Assembly (NCBI RefSeq): GCF_932294415.1
Contig: NC_065537.1
Span: forward strand, 48,652,302-48,716,301
DNA: 64,000 nt
Source: Quercus robur
Lineage: Eukaryota > Streptophyta > Magnoliopsida > Fagales > Fagaceae
Direction of reading: 5' to 3'
Position numbers and translations under genes: made by a program. Numbering within the stretch: position 1 is the first letter of the stretch; each line of letters begins with the position of its first letter. Below the pieces are notes generated by a model that saw nothing but the letters and a program-made list of their open reading frames with translations, was not told the DNA's origin and made no database searches. Shown here in pieces: positions 11,066 to 23,144 of this stretch.

Positions 11066-14000
11066 AGGTAACTAACTATGCACAATCAGAGGCAGCCTAT
11101 GCAAAGAAGATATGAACAGTATGGATTCTGTTGGACCCATACAGTCACTAGGTAGCATTTGCCTTGCTTTTAGCATAATGGTCCTCAATTTTTCTTTTTG
11201 GCTTTTTAGAATCAATGGTGATCGAATTTATGTTGAGTAGTTTTGATGCGTTTCACCATCCATTTGCATTATCAAACCCAGTCCTCATATTATCTTTATT
11301 TGATGTGTTTTGTTGATTCTGAAATTGAAACCAACACTTTAACAATAAGATACACAGATAGACTTTAGCATAACTGGTTTTTTATGCCCTCTTGGCTTTG
11401 TCTCATTGTCTATTTTGTAATCAATCACTTCCATCCAAATTAGCTCCTTATTGTACTGGTAACGGTGGACCAATTAACTGGTTAGTTCCTTTTTAAGTTT
11501 TTTTTTTTTTTTTTAGACAACAATTGCGTCTTCAGTTAAAAATTCCCGCAATTTTGCTTTCTAGTGTGGTTTACTTAAGGATGAGCATAGGAGAAAACAA
11601 TGAGAGGACCCTATGATGCAAATTAGCATATCGTTTGGGATTTTCTGTGGTAGTCACCTTCACTTGCTAGACTTCTACTTCAAGCTGCATGTAGAGATTA
11701 ATCGAAAAGCACTTAATATGGGTAATATAGGTACTTACAAGTGTTTCAGGCCCAGGTTTGCAATTGTAAAATTTGTTAATTAGTACATTCTTTACCTCTT
11801 TTTACATTGTGCAAATACATAGCAACAAACAAACAATTTAAGTCATTTGGACAGGTCATGGAAGTCATTGTATTTAGAGGTCTGCCTTTTGGATTTTAAT
11901 TGTCTTGTCGAGGGTCCTGTTCCAGCAGATGCAGAGGTGCTTCTGTTGTCCTAGTAAAAGGATTTTCCATTTTAAGAGTCAAGCCAATTCGAATTTGTAT
12001 GGCAGATCCCCCAGCTATTCATGCTATTCAAAGTTAATACTATTATCAGAGTTTGGTATCACTTATTAGTCCTCAATGTACAATCGAGTGACCTAGAATG
12101 CGTTTGAAGTATGTCACTATTTGTCTCATCTTTAAGCAAGTTGGCCAAACGCACAATGTAACGCAATTTGTTACGTCTTGTCTTGTTGTGTGGCAATATA
12201 CTTGTACACTAATGAATTAGCAAGTCTTTTAAGAAAAATGAATAATGGTAGGGGTGTCAATTCAGGTTAGCGTGTCGGGTTCGTGTCATGTCGAGGTAGA
12301 AGTATTCAACTAAATGGCTCAACCCTAACCCAACCCATTTAATAATCGTGTCATGATCCTTTAATCCTAACTCGACCTGTTAATAAGATGAGTTGACCTG
12401 ACCCAACCCAACTCATTTGACATACTTAATAAACTAGTCGTGTTGGATTGACACGAATGTAACACAACTCATTTCAACCTACATAATATTAAATATAACA
12501 TTCATCTAGAAATAATCTCTTTTACATCCCAAAAGCAGTACATACATTTCAAGTCTTCAACCCACATTCAAAATAATATAGTTCAACAAAAATATAACGT
12601 TCATCTAGAAATAAGTTTTTTACACTCCAAAAGAAGTGCATACACTTCAACCTAAATTCAAAATAACAAAGTTTAACAAAAATAAAATAACACAGTTCAA
12701 CAAAAATATAATATCCTTGGAACTCGTCAAATGCTAAGTAGACTAATCCTAACTATGACCACGATTATCATCCATAGATTCTTTGTTAAAGTCTAAATTC
12801 ATAACATCTTCCACAAGCTCATCCAATTTCATTTGTGCAAGTTCTATTGCCCCAAGAAAAAAAAAGTATTAGTAGTTCTAAGATCTGTAAAGTTTCAATT
12901 TCTAATTATATACCTTGTAAATTTTTGTAATTATTCACTTTTCTTTTTAATTTAAAATATATGTTGGATATAAAAGGTATTTGACAAATCTAAAATAAAA
13001 TAAATATTTATTTGTTATACGAGTTAAACAGGTTGTGTTAAGTGAGTCATTTTGGGTTAACACAAATAAATTGGCATGTCAAACGTGTCTATTGCGAGTT
13101 ACGCAGTTTGACCCGTTTATAACACGTTTCTTATCATGTCGCTTTTAGGTCAACCCGTTTATGACCCAAACTCATTAAAGTCCAACCCTAGATCACAGAA
13201 ATGATCTTGAATTTTAAGTGTGATGCATTGTTATTTGGTGGTACAGATTAAGATGAAACCAAATACTGATAGAAAAACCGAATGTCATTTTGTAAACCTG
13301 AACTTGCACACCCAGCTTGGCAACTACGCCTCATCACAAGCCTCTACCCACCAAGTAGTGTCGCCATCAAATCCTAAGCATTGTCATCGTTCCAATTCAT
13401 CACCCACCACAATTATGATTTATGTGCAAAACCAAAAGAGTTTTAGACTTTGGGCACTTTTTTCTGTAATTATCATAAAAACACAAGGGGGAGGGGGGTA
13501 TGGCGTCTCTGGTAAGTTCATTTGCCTGGTGTAGAATTTTGTATCAAAAACAAACCATTTGATGTTCATAGTTTTTGAATTGTCATATTCAAGGGGCACT
13601 ACTTGGTTCGGTTCGAGTTGATCCGATTATATTCCCTATAACTAAATCGCTGTAATTTGGTTTAGCATTGATTTCGGTTCTTCTGCTTCTACAAAATTGA
13701 TTTGGAACCCTATCAAAGGCCACAAAGCTACAAATTTGGTTTTGTTTGTGTCAATTTCGTCATGCAAATTAAGAATCAACATACCTTAACATGTAATTAT
13801 CCCTCATCTTTCAAAAATAAATTAATTTTTTTAGATAAAACAACTTAATCGTTTTAAGTTCACTTGATTTAGAACAAAATTGACTTATCTTCTAAGTTAA
13901 GAGAAAAAAAAAATGACGCAATAATAATTAATGAATGAAATTGACACACACACGTATATATACACTGATAAAATTGAAACCATCCATATTATTGGAGAAC

Positions 14001-14176
14001 CAAAAGTATAATTTGACCCAGTTAAAATTTCTTGTGAAATAAGCAAATCAAATATTTTTCTTTCTTCCTTTTTTTTACCCTTTTTTTCCTCTCTAGCTGG
14101 GTTAAGTCTGGTTACAACTCACAAGAATCTTTTTACATACCTTCCCCCCATATCCTCTCCAAAAAAAAAAAAATCA
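11066..14176. other. Duplicate of the unit-1 downstream block, no gene
   Basis: Aligns with 3350-5280. Apart from the element at 12249-13190 it contains only short ORFs that are not conserved in frame with unit 1. Long T- and C-rich tracts occur near 11500 and 14060-14160. Confidence 0.65.
12249..13190. mobile_element. Probable non-autonomous TIR element (TAGGGGTGTC family)
   Basis: Sequence absent from the equivalent place in unit 1 (between the ATGAATTAGCAA and GGTACAGATTAAG motifs). It starts TAGGGGTGTCAATTC and ends CCAACCCTA, an imperfect inverted repeat resembling the perfect one at 5818-6400. The body is rich in GTGTCGGGTTCGTGTCATG and ACCCGTTTAT-type motifs that recur widely in plant genomes. 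Flanking 8-mers (AATAATGG and GATCACAG) do not match, so the insertion boundaries are uncertain. No transposase. Confidence 0.55.
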
Positions 14177-14315
14177 CCATATATAAAATCTCTCTTTTCT
14201 TCCCCCTTATTGGGTTCAGTTTGGTTACAACTCACAAGTCTATTTTTGACTAAACTTTTTTTTCCTCCTTAAAATTAAAAAATAATGCAATCGAATGTCC
14301 TTTTCTTGAACCTCT

Positions 14316-14351
<36 letters not shown>

Positions 14352-15464
14352 GAAATAAATACATTTCTAGTAAGCATATGAAAACTATTTTTTAAATAAA
14401 ATTAAACTAATTTGTCAAAAAGACTTTAAATATATTTTCAATTTTTAAATATATTTGTCAAAAAATATAAATATTTCAATTTTCAACAGTGTCAAAATGT
14501 TATATACCCATGATTTTATAATATATGAGCCGTATAAACATTCAACTTTAAGGCTTACAATTTCAAAATTTTTTTTTGAAAAAATCTCTCCCATTCCATA
14601 ATATATAAGTCGTATTAACATTCAAATTTAAGAGTTACTACATCCCTATCACGCAAAATTGCACATACGCACGTAGAAAGCTCCCTACTGGCTCTGTGAT
14701 TCCTCTATCTGAAGCCATATATGTGCCTTAATTTGTGCAAAGCTGTTTGTTTTCTGAAAACACAGCTTGTGGATGATTCAATAACAATGACATTGTACAT
14801 TGCTTTTACATCTGGTAAGCAAAGCATTATAGATATTGGGCCAAAGTAGAGAGTGGGGGAGGGGGAAGAAAAATAAAAACAATCATAACAGTAGACCTTT
14901 ATCTAACATCCTTCAATATTATTAATCAAAAAAGAAAAACAAAAATCCTCCAACATTTGTTGGAACAAGCCCTTGACAATGTCAGCAAAGGCAGCATGCA
15001 GTATAATTTGTTTAAATCATGGATCAATGGTGCTTAATTGTAGCAAATGGGATGTCACCCAAAAATAAGGGTTGGAAGGTAGAGCAACATGTTCAACCTT
15101 GTCTGTTTGGATCCCTAAATATGTTTACTTATCACGAGGTAAAAAATTGTTCAGAGTTGCAGAGTGTCGATAAATTTCAGATTCCACCATGCATATAACT
15201 CTAACGCAATCCAACCTTTCCATGGGAAGCAATTCTAGCATGCTTCCTCAAGGGGCATGAAAACATCTCTTACCCTTCAACTCTGACATACAAGTGATTA
15301 GCAAATAGAATTCTTATCTCTCGGTAAGATATAAGAGGAGCCCCGAGCCTACTACAAACGAAATGCCATTGTGAGGAACCACATCCCCAATATGCAAAAT
15401 TTGATATTTAGACCGTATGCTACAGCATGTCAAATTAATGTCATTGACTTTCACCATGTATTCT
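14177..15464. other. AT-rich intergenic stretch
   Basis: Contains a (TA)n microsatellite at about 14319-14347 and two loosely similar copies of an ATATATGAGCCGTATAAACATTC-type motif near 14523 and 14601. I see no coding potential and no complete transposable element. The last bases (CCATGTATTCT, 15454-15464) are the target duplication of the LINE that follows. Confidence 0.6.
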
Positions 15465-16152
15465 TCTTCTTTTTATTGATAAGAATGTTATATATACGAA
15501 TGGCTACTCTATGCATGAAGAACATAGGGCAAACCTAGAAAATACAAGAAAAAGAAAACAAGGAAAAAACATTAAAGAAAACCAATCAACAAAATAATTA
15601 CAAAAGAGAAAGAGAGCTAAGAAAAGAAGGGAGAGAATCACTAGTCGTGAGTCCCCATGCCCGAGACCAATCAAAAAGAGTTCCACTAAAAGAAGCAAGT
15701 ATCCGATCACCGAAACTATCCAAATCCTCAAAAGTCCGCCAATTCCGTTCCTTCCAAATACACCATAGGATGCACAACGGAACTAAGTTCCAAATTTGAG
15801 ATGAATGCTTCCCCAACCAATTCCACCAACCAAAAAGCAAATCTGGGATCGATCTAGGTATAACCCAAGACAAGCCAAAAGTTTCAAAGACAAAGCTCCA
15901 TAACCAATAAGCTATCTCACAACGAAGAAGTAAGTGCTCTATCGTCTCTCCAGAATGTCAGCACATAATGCACTAGTCCACAAAATCCAATCCCGTTAAG
16001 ATCTTATTCCAAGCTACACACCAAACAAAAAAAGAAACTCACCTAGAGGCCTTTGCTCTCCATATAGCTTTCCAAGGAAAGACAATTGAGGGAGAAGCCC
16101 TTAATTTGTTATAATACAACCGGATGTCAAAATCCCCATTAGGCTTCAACTT
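15465..16152 (-). mobile_element. 5'-truncated L1-type LINE with 11-bp target duplication
   Basis: Perfect 11-bp direct repeats CCATGTATTCT flank it (15454-15464 and 16153-16163). Read on the minus strand it encodes the C-terminal zf-RVT region of a plant L1 ORF2: AKASRWVSFFVWCVAWNKIL, a run with CWHSGETIEHLLLRCEIA, and LCILWCIWKERNWRTFED. It ends in an A-rich tail (AATAAAAAGAAG) next to the low-coordinate duplication. An in-frame stop is present near residue 60 of the remaining part. At 688 bp it is a typical dead-on-arrival insertion. The insertion point is 13-24 bp past the stop codon of the phosphopantetheinyl transferase gene, in the same orientation, so the LINE now supplies most of that gene's 3' UTR or lies immediately downstream. 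Confidence 0.9.
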
Positions 16153-16175
16153 CCATGTATTCTGTTTCAACAATC

Positions 16176-19100
16176 TTATGTATTCCTTTTATCACCAGGT
16201 ATATTGTAAGCTTCTCCATGCAAGACTGAAATTAATTCTTCTACAGTTCGTGACACAAAATCTACATTGGGAAGATGAAGACCCTTATGAAATTCCTCTA
16301 AATTAAACTCACTCCCTTTTAATGTTTTCCTGTAACTCTCAGTGGCTGATCTAGGCTGTCCTCTTGCAATCGATGCCTGCAAATCCATTAAAAGCTGTTA
16401 TACAAGGCAAAAAGTTTAAAAAACTACAATTAAAGTCCTATTACCATTTTTTTTTTTAAATACTACATGTTTTAAATTATTTTTTTGATCATTTACCATA
16501 AAATTAGAAACTTGGTCTTAAATTATATACTTCTATCAAGTAACAATCGTTTTTTATTTTTATTTTTACTATTCATGTCTCAATAGAAACTTGGGCTTAA
16601 ACTATATACTTCTATCAAGAAAGTAACAATCATTTTTTTGCTTTTACTATTTATTTTATTATTCAATTTCAATGATAATAGTGATCTTTTTCTTTCATTT
16701 ACGGTGAGAGTTTTAGACTAAGTGAGCAAATTTCACCTTTGAAAAGGCATTGGTTAATTTAAAACTATCAAAAACCAAATTACTCTGTAGAATAAAATGA
16801 TTCATCTTAACTTCTGGATAAAGGAAGCTGGAATTTATAATATACAGCCTGGAATGCTTCTGTGTATTTAACCAAAATCAGCATGCATAAAATACTGCAA
16901 TATTACAGTATATGGAAGCTATAAGAAGCATCATTTCAATCTTAAACAGGATTGACACACTTCAAAGGCATTTCAAGATCCAAAACTTCAATGAAAGATA
17001 TATATTAAGGCATGACAGGAACTAACCCAATGTCCTTTCCCCAACTCAAAAAGCCAAAATCTCCATTCCCTTGTATCCTCCCCATTAATTTTGACAGATA
17101 TGTTGGTCCACCTAATGTGATGAAACTCCACTTTGTCCAACCCATATGCCAGTCCGCTTCCTATTGCTTTGACATATGCTTCTTTCAAACACCAATATCT
17201 GCAAAAAAAAGCATAAATTGTCAGTTAATACTCTAGTATTTCTGGTTGGTTCACAACTAAAATATTATCAGGTAGGACACTAACATTAGTACTCTATGCA
17301 ATTAAAAGAATAATCAAAGTTGCTCTTGTAGAAGAGGAAGGAACTCTTTTTCTTTCTTTTTTCAGAGGGGGGAAGAGGAGGGGGGTAAGTTTTCTACCCA
17401 CTGGAATTTCAATAGAGCTACAAATGCATCATAATAGTAGGTCAATCATTGTCTTCCTGAGAATAAACAGGTAAAATTAATCAATCAAAGCAGGCTCCTG
17501 GCTGGATACCGTCCTAATTTCGACATGTGTGTGTGTGTAATCTATTTTCTAGACAACAGAATGCACCTTAGATGTAAGCTGACTACAGTTTTGTGCTACT
17601 CAATTTACTACTGTTGTGCAAGATGGGGTGGAAACATGATAATGGTGGTGAATATTAAAAGAAAATATCATTAAAAAGAGATTGAATAATTGATTTCTAA
17701 GAAAATTTACTGAATTGCACGCCTTCTAGTTGGCTCAATGGTTTTGCTGATAAGAATCATCTTATAGATGAAGTGCAATTTTACCTATTAAACTCAGCCA
17801 AAATACCATCACAAGAGCCGGCATTCACTATATTATCCCATTCCAAACTTGAAAAGTATGAGGAGAATTTCTGAATGAATTCTAGAACTGTCTCCTTTGG
17901 GGGAATGTCATAAGAAACTATGTCCAACCCTACAAGGCACAAAGGTTCAGATGCTATAGCCACATAGTCACCATGATGTGATACATTGAAATTAAAATTG
18001 GGAAATTCCAAGCCAGCATTATCATTTTCCTGAAAAGGACAAATGCGGTATAGTAAATATAATTATGGTAATGGAGCTACAAGTAAGCTGAAAAAGATAT
18101 AAGATGATATCTATTTTTTTTATTGGTAAGTTATACGTGAACCTGAACCCATGACTTTAACATGTACCTTGCTCTGTCAAGGGGAGGGTTTTAGTGCTAC
18201 ACTACTATAGAAGGATGATTTTGGTGTCACCCTCTAATTTACATATTTAAAATCAACAATAATCAAAATAAAAATAAAATTAAAAAAACACTACTAAACG
18301 ATGAGGCTAAAGTAGCAAATTGAATAAACTTCAACTCGGCAACTCCTTACCAATAGATGTTTCTACTAGAAGACAGAAATAGACATAAACACTGGCTCCC
18401 AATAGAATTTCATACTATTGCTCACATTCACAGATAAATATTGTCACTAAAATATTATTATCCTCTCTAATTTTCTAGATCTGCAGTTTATTGTCATACT
18501 TTCCTTTCACTCTTCTTCATAATGATGAAACTCTCAACACAATTCTAAAATTGAGAATCTAAGGAGAGCAGGTTTTGTTTGAGAAAAATAGATACAAAAG
18601 AAAGTTTCCAATTTTGTCGGTTTTAATGAGAGAGAGAATAACAAAGACATAGCTTGCTTCCACATTATTCAAAAGCAAGTAACAAAATGAGCCATTCTAA
18701 CCCAATTAATTGTAACTTCTTGGCAAAATCCAATAGATCGCCTTTTATTTATTTATTATCTTTTGATATTTACCATGACTCTGAAGACCAATAACATGCA
18801 TATCAAGAAATTTTGGAGTTAGTGCAAAAGTCTACCATCTTTCTAATATCTATTAGGTTTGATTTCTCCCTCCCTCCTCCCCCGACTATCAAATTATCCA
18901 AAAATATGTTATGCTTGTTTCTTATATAAACTTTTTTGCATGAAATATTTTTAAAAGTCATGATTATTGACAATTGATAGTTATAGGTACAAAAAGTGCA
19001 TCATATCAAATATGAAATGAGTTGCAACATTGAATCTACATCAGGATACTTGGAAAAGACATAATGAAAACTATGACATGCATGACACAATAATTATATA

Positions 19101-21126
19101 TGATATAAACTGAATTATAAAAGTGGAAAAGGAACACATCTATTCAGTTTTATTTATATATATATACACACACACTGAGTAAATTTGGGTAAAAGAACAA
19201 ACGATCACACTATCACACACGGCAAAAATATCCTCTGCATTCTAGAAACTTCCTCCTATGTTACCCTCTCTCTCTCCTCTCTCTTTTACCCCTTATTGAA
19301 AATTGAATTTTTTTTTTTTTTTTTTGATAAGTAATTGATAATTGAAATTATCCTGCTGCTATATAGAATATTACTTCATTGCATCTAGGCTTGGCTTAAG
19401 TAGCAAAGGGATGGGTGAAATTGTTGTAAGACTTACTATTTGTATTAACTTTTGATAGGACTACACCCATCCATCTATGTTTTGGTGGTCTGACCAGTAA
19501 AACTGCTTGAAGCTATAAGGGTTCAGCCAAAGCCTCGATTTGGTTGTTCATAGCCAAGCCAATATAAATGGACCATTATGCACTTATCCCAACTATCTCT
19601 GATGCAGCAAATTTCAGATTGATATTCCATCATAATTATCCATGTATATCACATAATTATCAGTTGAAAATCTTTTTGCCAAAAACCATTTTTTCCTAAT
19701 TGCAGTTGAATTCATGGGAACAAATCAGTTCTTTATGCTAAGACTATTTTTTCCTAATTAAATCAAATCCATGGGGAACACAGTGGGTAATTACACACAC
19801 CCAGTGGATCTCAAACTCATGGCCTCACTCTGCAACTTACTCTTACAACGAGAGGAGGTGCCATTTGAGCAAGAGCTTATTGGCATGTTGGCCACATGAT
19901 GACTACTCCTGCTTAATAATTACATAGCCGATACTAGATGATTTGATGGGATTGAAGCATACTCTTCAAAATTATTTGTTAACTAGTTGAGGAAAATTGG
20001 GGATGTTTGTTGTTTTTCTCTTTTAGGGTTCATTGATCTTTGTAATTTTACGTGTAATATTTCTTATCCCTAAGTTATACTTTAATTGATGTCTTAAGAA
20101 TAAGATGCAAAAACTTAAAATCAAATATAAAGACCAAAATTGACTTGAATTTCATATTTGAATCTGAACCTGACCACATAATCACCAAGAGTCCCAAAAT
20201 TGGGTAACACACACATATTATCTGTTGAATTCAAAAAATAATAATAATAAAATTGTTAGCTATGGTTATACCAGATATGGCTTGCCCTCCAATGTGCGAT
20301 TTATGGTGATTTCATCAAATGGGATTCCCAGCACTTCATGTACAAGAGCATACTGAAGCAATCGGCTCACAAGTGCCCGTTTTCTATCCTCCACTCTCAC
20401 AAACCTACCAATGTGAAGGCAAATTGAAAGGTCATGGACTCTTACACAAACAATTCAACATTTCTTTCTTTGATAAATAAGCTGAAATTTTATTAATAAA
20501 TCAAAACATAGTACAACAAAAGTCATCACTCATCATCATACAGCAACAAGCTGCAAACAAAGAAACTAAAGTACAAATACAGTGAAAAAAACAATTCTAC
20601 ATTGTTAAAACACCCTACAAACTACAATCTACTACACCAACTTCATATAACTAAACAAAGATCAACCAAGATATAACATTGATAAAAAAAAAAATCAAAC
20701 TGAATCACCTCTAGGAAAGACACCAAGATTAAATCTTGAACAAAATAATTATGCTAATCAGTTTGTGAATATATATGTTCAGAATTCCAATTGTTAATTT
20801 TCTTAGAGACCAAACACAGCTTCACCGCATGATTCTGAAAGACCCATCAAAAACTATTATTGAAAAAGGGCAGATATTGACGATGTATGTGAATTTCAAT
20901 GACAACTCGTTATTAAAAAATAAATATAACTTTTAAGAATAGCATAGAACAGAACTGGTTTTCTTTTAATTTTCCCAGAAAGCAAACAGAGAGAAAAGAG
21001 AAGCAAAAACCTTGTAACAAAGGAGCGTTGATGTTGAGGGAGAAGAGAGAGGGCAGAGCAGAAGTCATTGGGAGATGGGTCCCACTTTGATATGTCCACT
21101 AACCATCTCTGTACGCCTTTCTCCAT
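16176..21126 (-). CDS. 4'-phosphopantetheinyl transferase, Sfp/AASDHPPT type, five exons
   Basis: Transfers the 4'-phosphopantetheine arm of CoA to a serine of carrier proteins, activating acyl-carrier proteins. Exons (minus): 21126-21011, 20404-20272, 18029-17785, 17198-17027, 16376-16176; all introns GT/AG, phases consistent, 288 residues, close to plant homologues. Motifs: HHGDYVAIA, GLDIVS (Mg-binding Asp119), SLEW (Glu146) and WCLKEAYVKAIGSGL (Lys170, Glu171), the three signature blocks of the family. The C-terminus GLHLPNVDFVSRTVEELI is typical of the plant members. The start is the first ATG before VQRWLVDISKW; no signal peptide is obvious, so location (cytosol or organelle) is open. 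Intron 1 carries an A/T-rich LINE-like tail around 20460-20700. A LINE inserted just beyond the stop. Every catalytic residue is present, so the gene looks functional. Confidence 0.93.
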
Positions 21127-21244
21127 TTTCAAACTTAGAATTAATTAAAAGCTTTGCTCTCTCTCTCCCTCTCTTCAGATTTCTCTCTGTTTTTTTTTTT
21201 TTTTTTTGGGACAAATTTCTCTGTGTTTTTTTTTTTTTTTTGAG

Positions 21245-21317
21245 AAAAAATTTCTCTGTGTTTTGATCAAAGTGGAATACCGGCTGTGCTATAATCAAAA
21301 CACAGAGAAATTTTTTT
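21245..21317. repeat. Perfect 23-bp inverted repeat upstream of the PPTase start
   Basis: The arms AAATTTCTCTGTGTTTTGAT and ATCAAAACACAGAGAAATTT (with extra A/T at the outer ends) face each other across a 26-bp spacer, 119-191 bp upstream of the PPTase ATG. The CTCTGTG core occurs twice more in the poly-T tracts at 21180-21235. It could form a hairpin in leader RNA or be a palindromic transposon scar; function unknown. Confidence 0.7.
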
Positions 21318-22406
21318 AAAGGGAATCATAGGTCTGTAAATTTATTTTTTTAAAGGGAAAAAATTTTGGTCAAAATTGCCTCTAAATTTTATATATGTTT
21401 AATATTTTCAAATAGAGTTTTAACTTATGATCTGTCGTTAGACCAAAATATCAATTTGTATAAGTGGAAATTGAATTATATATCTCTCATTCTAAGATAA
21501 TATTTTTAGTATTTGAAGTTTTTTTTTTTTTTTTAAGAATAGTATTTGAAGTTTCCAACAGGGGATTTTTCATTTTAGTCCAACCGTTTTCAAAAATGAG
21601 TTTTATTAGTTTTATCTTGATCTAATTCTGTTAATTTTATATATATATTTAGAAAGTTTCAATTTATGGCGTCCGTTCCTTATGAGAATTTTTTACCATC
21701 AAACCAAAATATCAATAAGTTTTTACTAATTTTATATTATGTCTGGCCTAGAAACAAGGTGGCCTAATTTATCTTATCAAACAAAATAGCCTATTTTAAC
21801 GATGTGTCATCCAGGTTTTTTTTTTTTTTTTTTTTTAAAGTACACAATACCCAAACCAAACATATTTGTGTGTCCGAATTTAACATTTTCCAGTTAATTA
21901 ATTATGAGTTTTGGGTTTTAAAAACTCAGTTTAGCTTCTAGACAGCTATATTATATATGAAATTTCATTTGTTATCCTATGATGGAAACTATATTATATA
22001 TAATGAATGGAATCTGATAATGTTATAGACTTTTGCTACCTCATGTTAGGTTGCAACTCATCCAAGACCATTAAAAATGTGTCCGAAAACTACTTTGTAG
22101 ATTGCAATGAAGCTACATTGTCGAAACTGAGATCCAATTATGGTTAATAATCCGCTCTTAAAATTATGATTTCTAGACACCCTCAAGCAGTTGTTGATCC
22201 ACTCAATACTTTGTATGAAGAAAGCAAATGATCTCACAATATGAACTTGGGATGCTTTAGGGTTTAATCAATGCTAGATTGGGAGGGGAGATTTGAGATT
22301 GCAATTTGAAATTGGGGAAATTTTCATACTATAGTTGCCTAGGGCTCGTAATGGAGAAATGTGATATTGGGGCAAAAATACGAGTTTGAGTTAAGCAAAT
22401 CTAGGG
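21318..22406. other. AT-rich intergenic stretch
   Basis: No ORF of interest. Several poly-T runs (about 21520-21535, 21815-21836). A phrase TTTGAAGTTT is repeated around the T-run at 21515-21555, resembling a short retroposed tail. Nothing further recognised. Confidence 0.55.
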
Positions 22407-22644
22407 TGTGTTTGGATATCACTTATTTTGCTAAAAACTGAAAACACTGTAGCAAAATAATTTTTAAATGTGTGAATAGTGTCGTGAGACCCATTTTTAA
22501 TGAAAGTTTTGTTGAAAAAAGAGGTTTGTAGGTCCTATGAACAGTGCACGAAACCCACTGGAAAGCACTGAAATGCGCTTCTCAATGAAAAAAAAAGCGT
22601 GAAACGCAGACGCACTGCGTTTCACCAATATCCAAACGGATACC
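22407..22644. mobile_element. MITE with GTTTGGATAT / ATATCCAAAC ends
   Basis: Starts GGGTGTGTTTGGATATC and ends AATATCCAAACGGATACC. The outer parts form an inverted repeat around GTTTGGATAT. The 238-bp body includes AAAACTGAAAACACTGTAGC and GAAACGCAGACGCACTGCG, which I recall as a very abundant short element in Fagaceae genomes. No coding capacity. The target duplication is not clear. Confidence 0.65.
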
Positions 22645-22784
22645 TAATGTATGGCCTTTAAGATATAAAATAGATTTCATGTTACTAAAAATAAACCAAC
22701 TTATTATCCTATTAGCTACAAACATAGAAAAATTAACAAAACTAGATAGAAGAAGGACCTGCAGATACCGTGTTTTAAACTTAA

Positions 22785-23144
22785 GGTACTACAATTCACT
22801 CATTTAAAACATCAAAGACAAAAAACGCTTTAACTTATAAACTTTACAAACCAATAGCATAATTTTATATTGTGTCATTTTTTATCTAAACAATGCCCAA
22901 ACAACCGTAACTCACTCTGCACTTCTCCCAAAAAAGGGATGGGACAAGTATCTGGGGGAAATTTGGTACTACAATTCACTCATTTAAAACATCAAAGACA
23001 AAAAACACTTAACTTATAAACTTTACAAACCAATAGTGTAATTTTATATTGTATCATTTTTTATCTAAACAATGCCCAAACGACCTGTAGCTCACTCTGC
23101 ACTTCTCCCAAAAGAGGGATGGGACAAGTATCTAAGCGAAATCT
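22785..23144. repeat. 180-bp tandem duplication at the left edge of LTR element 1
   Basis: GGTACTACAATTCACTC starts at 22785 and again at 22965, and the two 180-bp units differ only by scattered substitutions. The right half of each unit (from about AACTCACTCTGCACTTC) is homologous to the LTR at 33225-33981. The duplication therefore spans the junction between host DNA and the truncated LTR. Confidence 0.8.

Larger units (their letters stand above)
5360..14176 (+). repeat. Tandem segmental duplication, unit 2 (about 8.8 kb)
   Basis: Direct repeat of 1309-5359, enlarged by a hAT-like insertion (5818-6400) inside a segment absent from unit 1, by a 230-bp AT-rich stretch before the F-box gene (about 6643-6873), by a 2.8-kb segment after it (about 8290-11065) and by a TIR element (12249-13190). 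Unit 1 and unit 2 remain easily alignable in non-coding DNA, with scattered substitutions and small indels. The duplication is therefore much younger than the F-box family but not very recent. Confidence 0.85.

Noticed and set aside
12249-13190. Calling a full hAT insertion with target duplication
   Set aside because: The ends are imperfect and the flanking 8-mers differ, so only a probable element is claimed.
18110-18220. Possible minus-strand SINE in PPTase intron 2 (CATGGGTTCAGGTTCACG)
   Set aside because: A box-B-like motif and a poly-T are present, but no convincing box A or target duplication.
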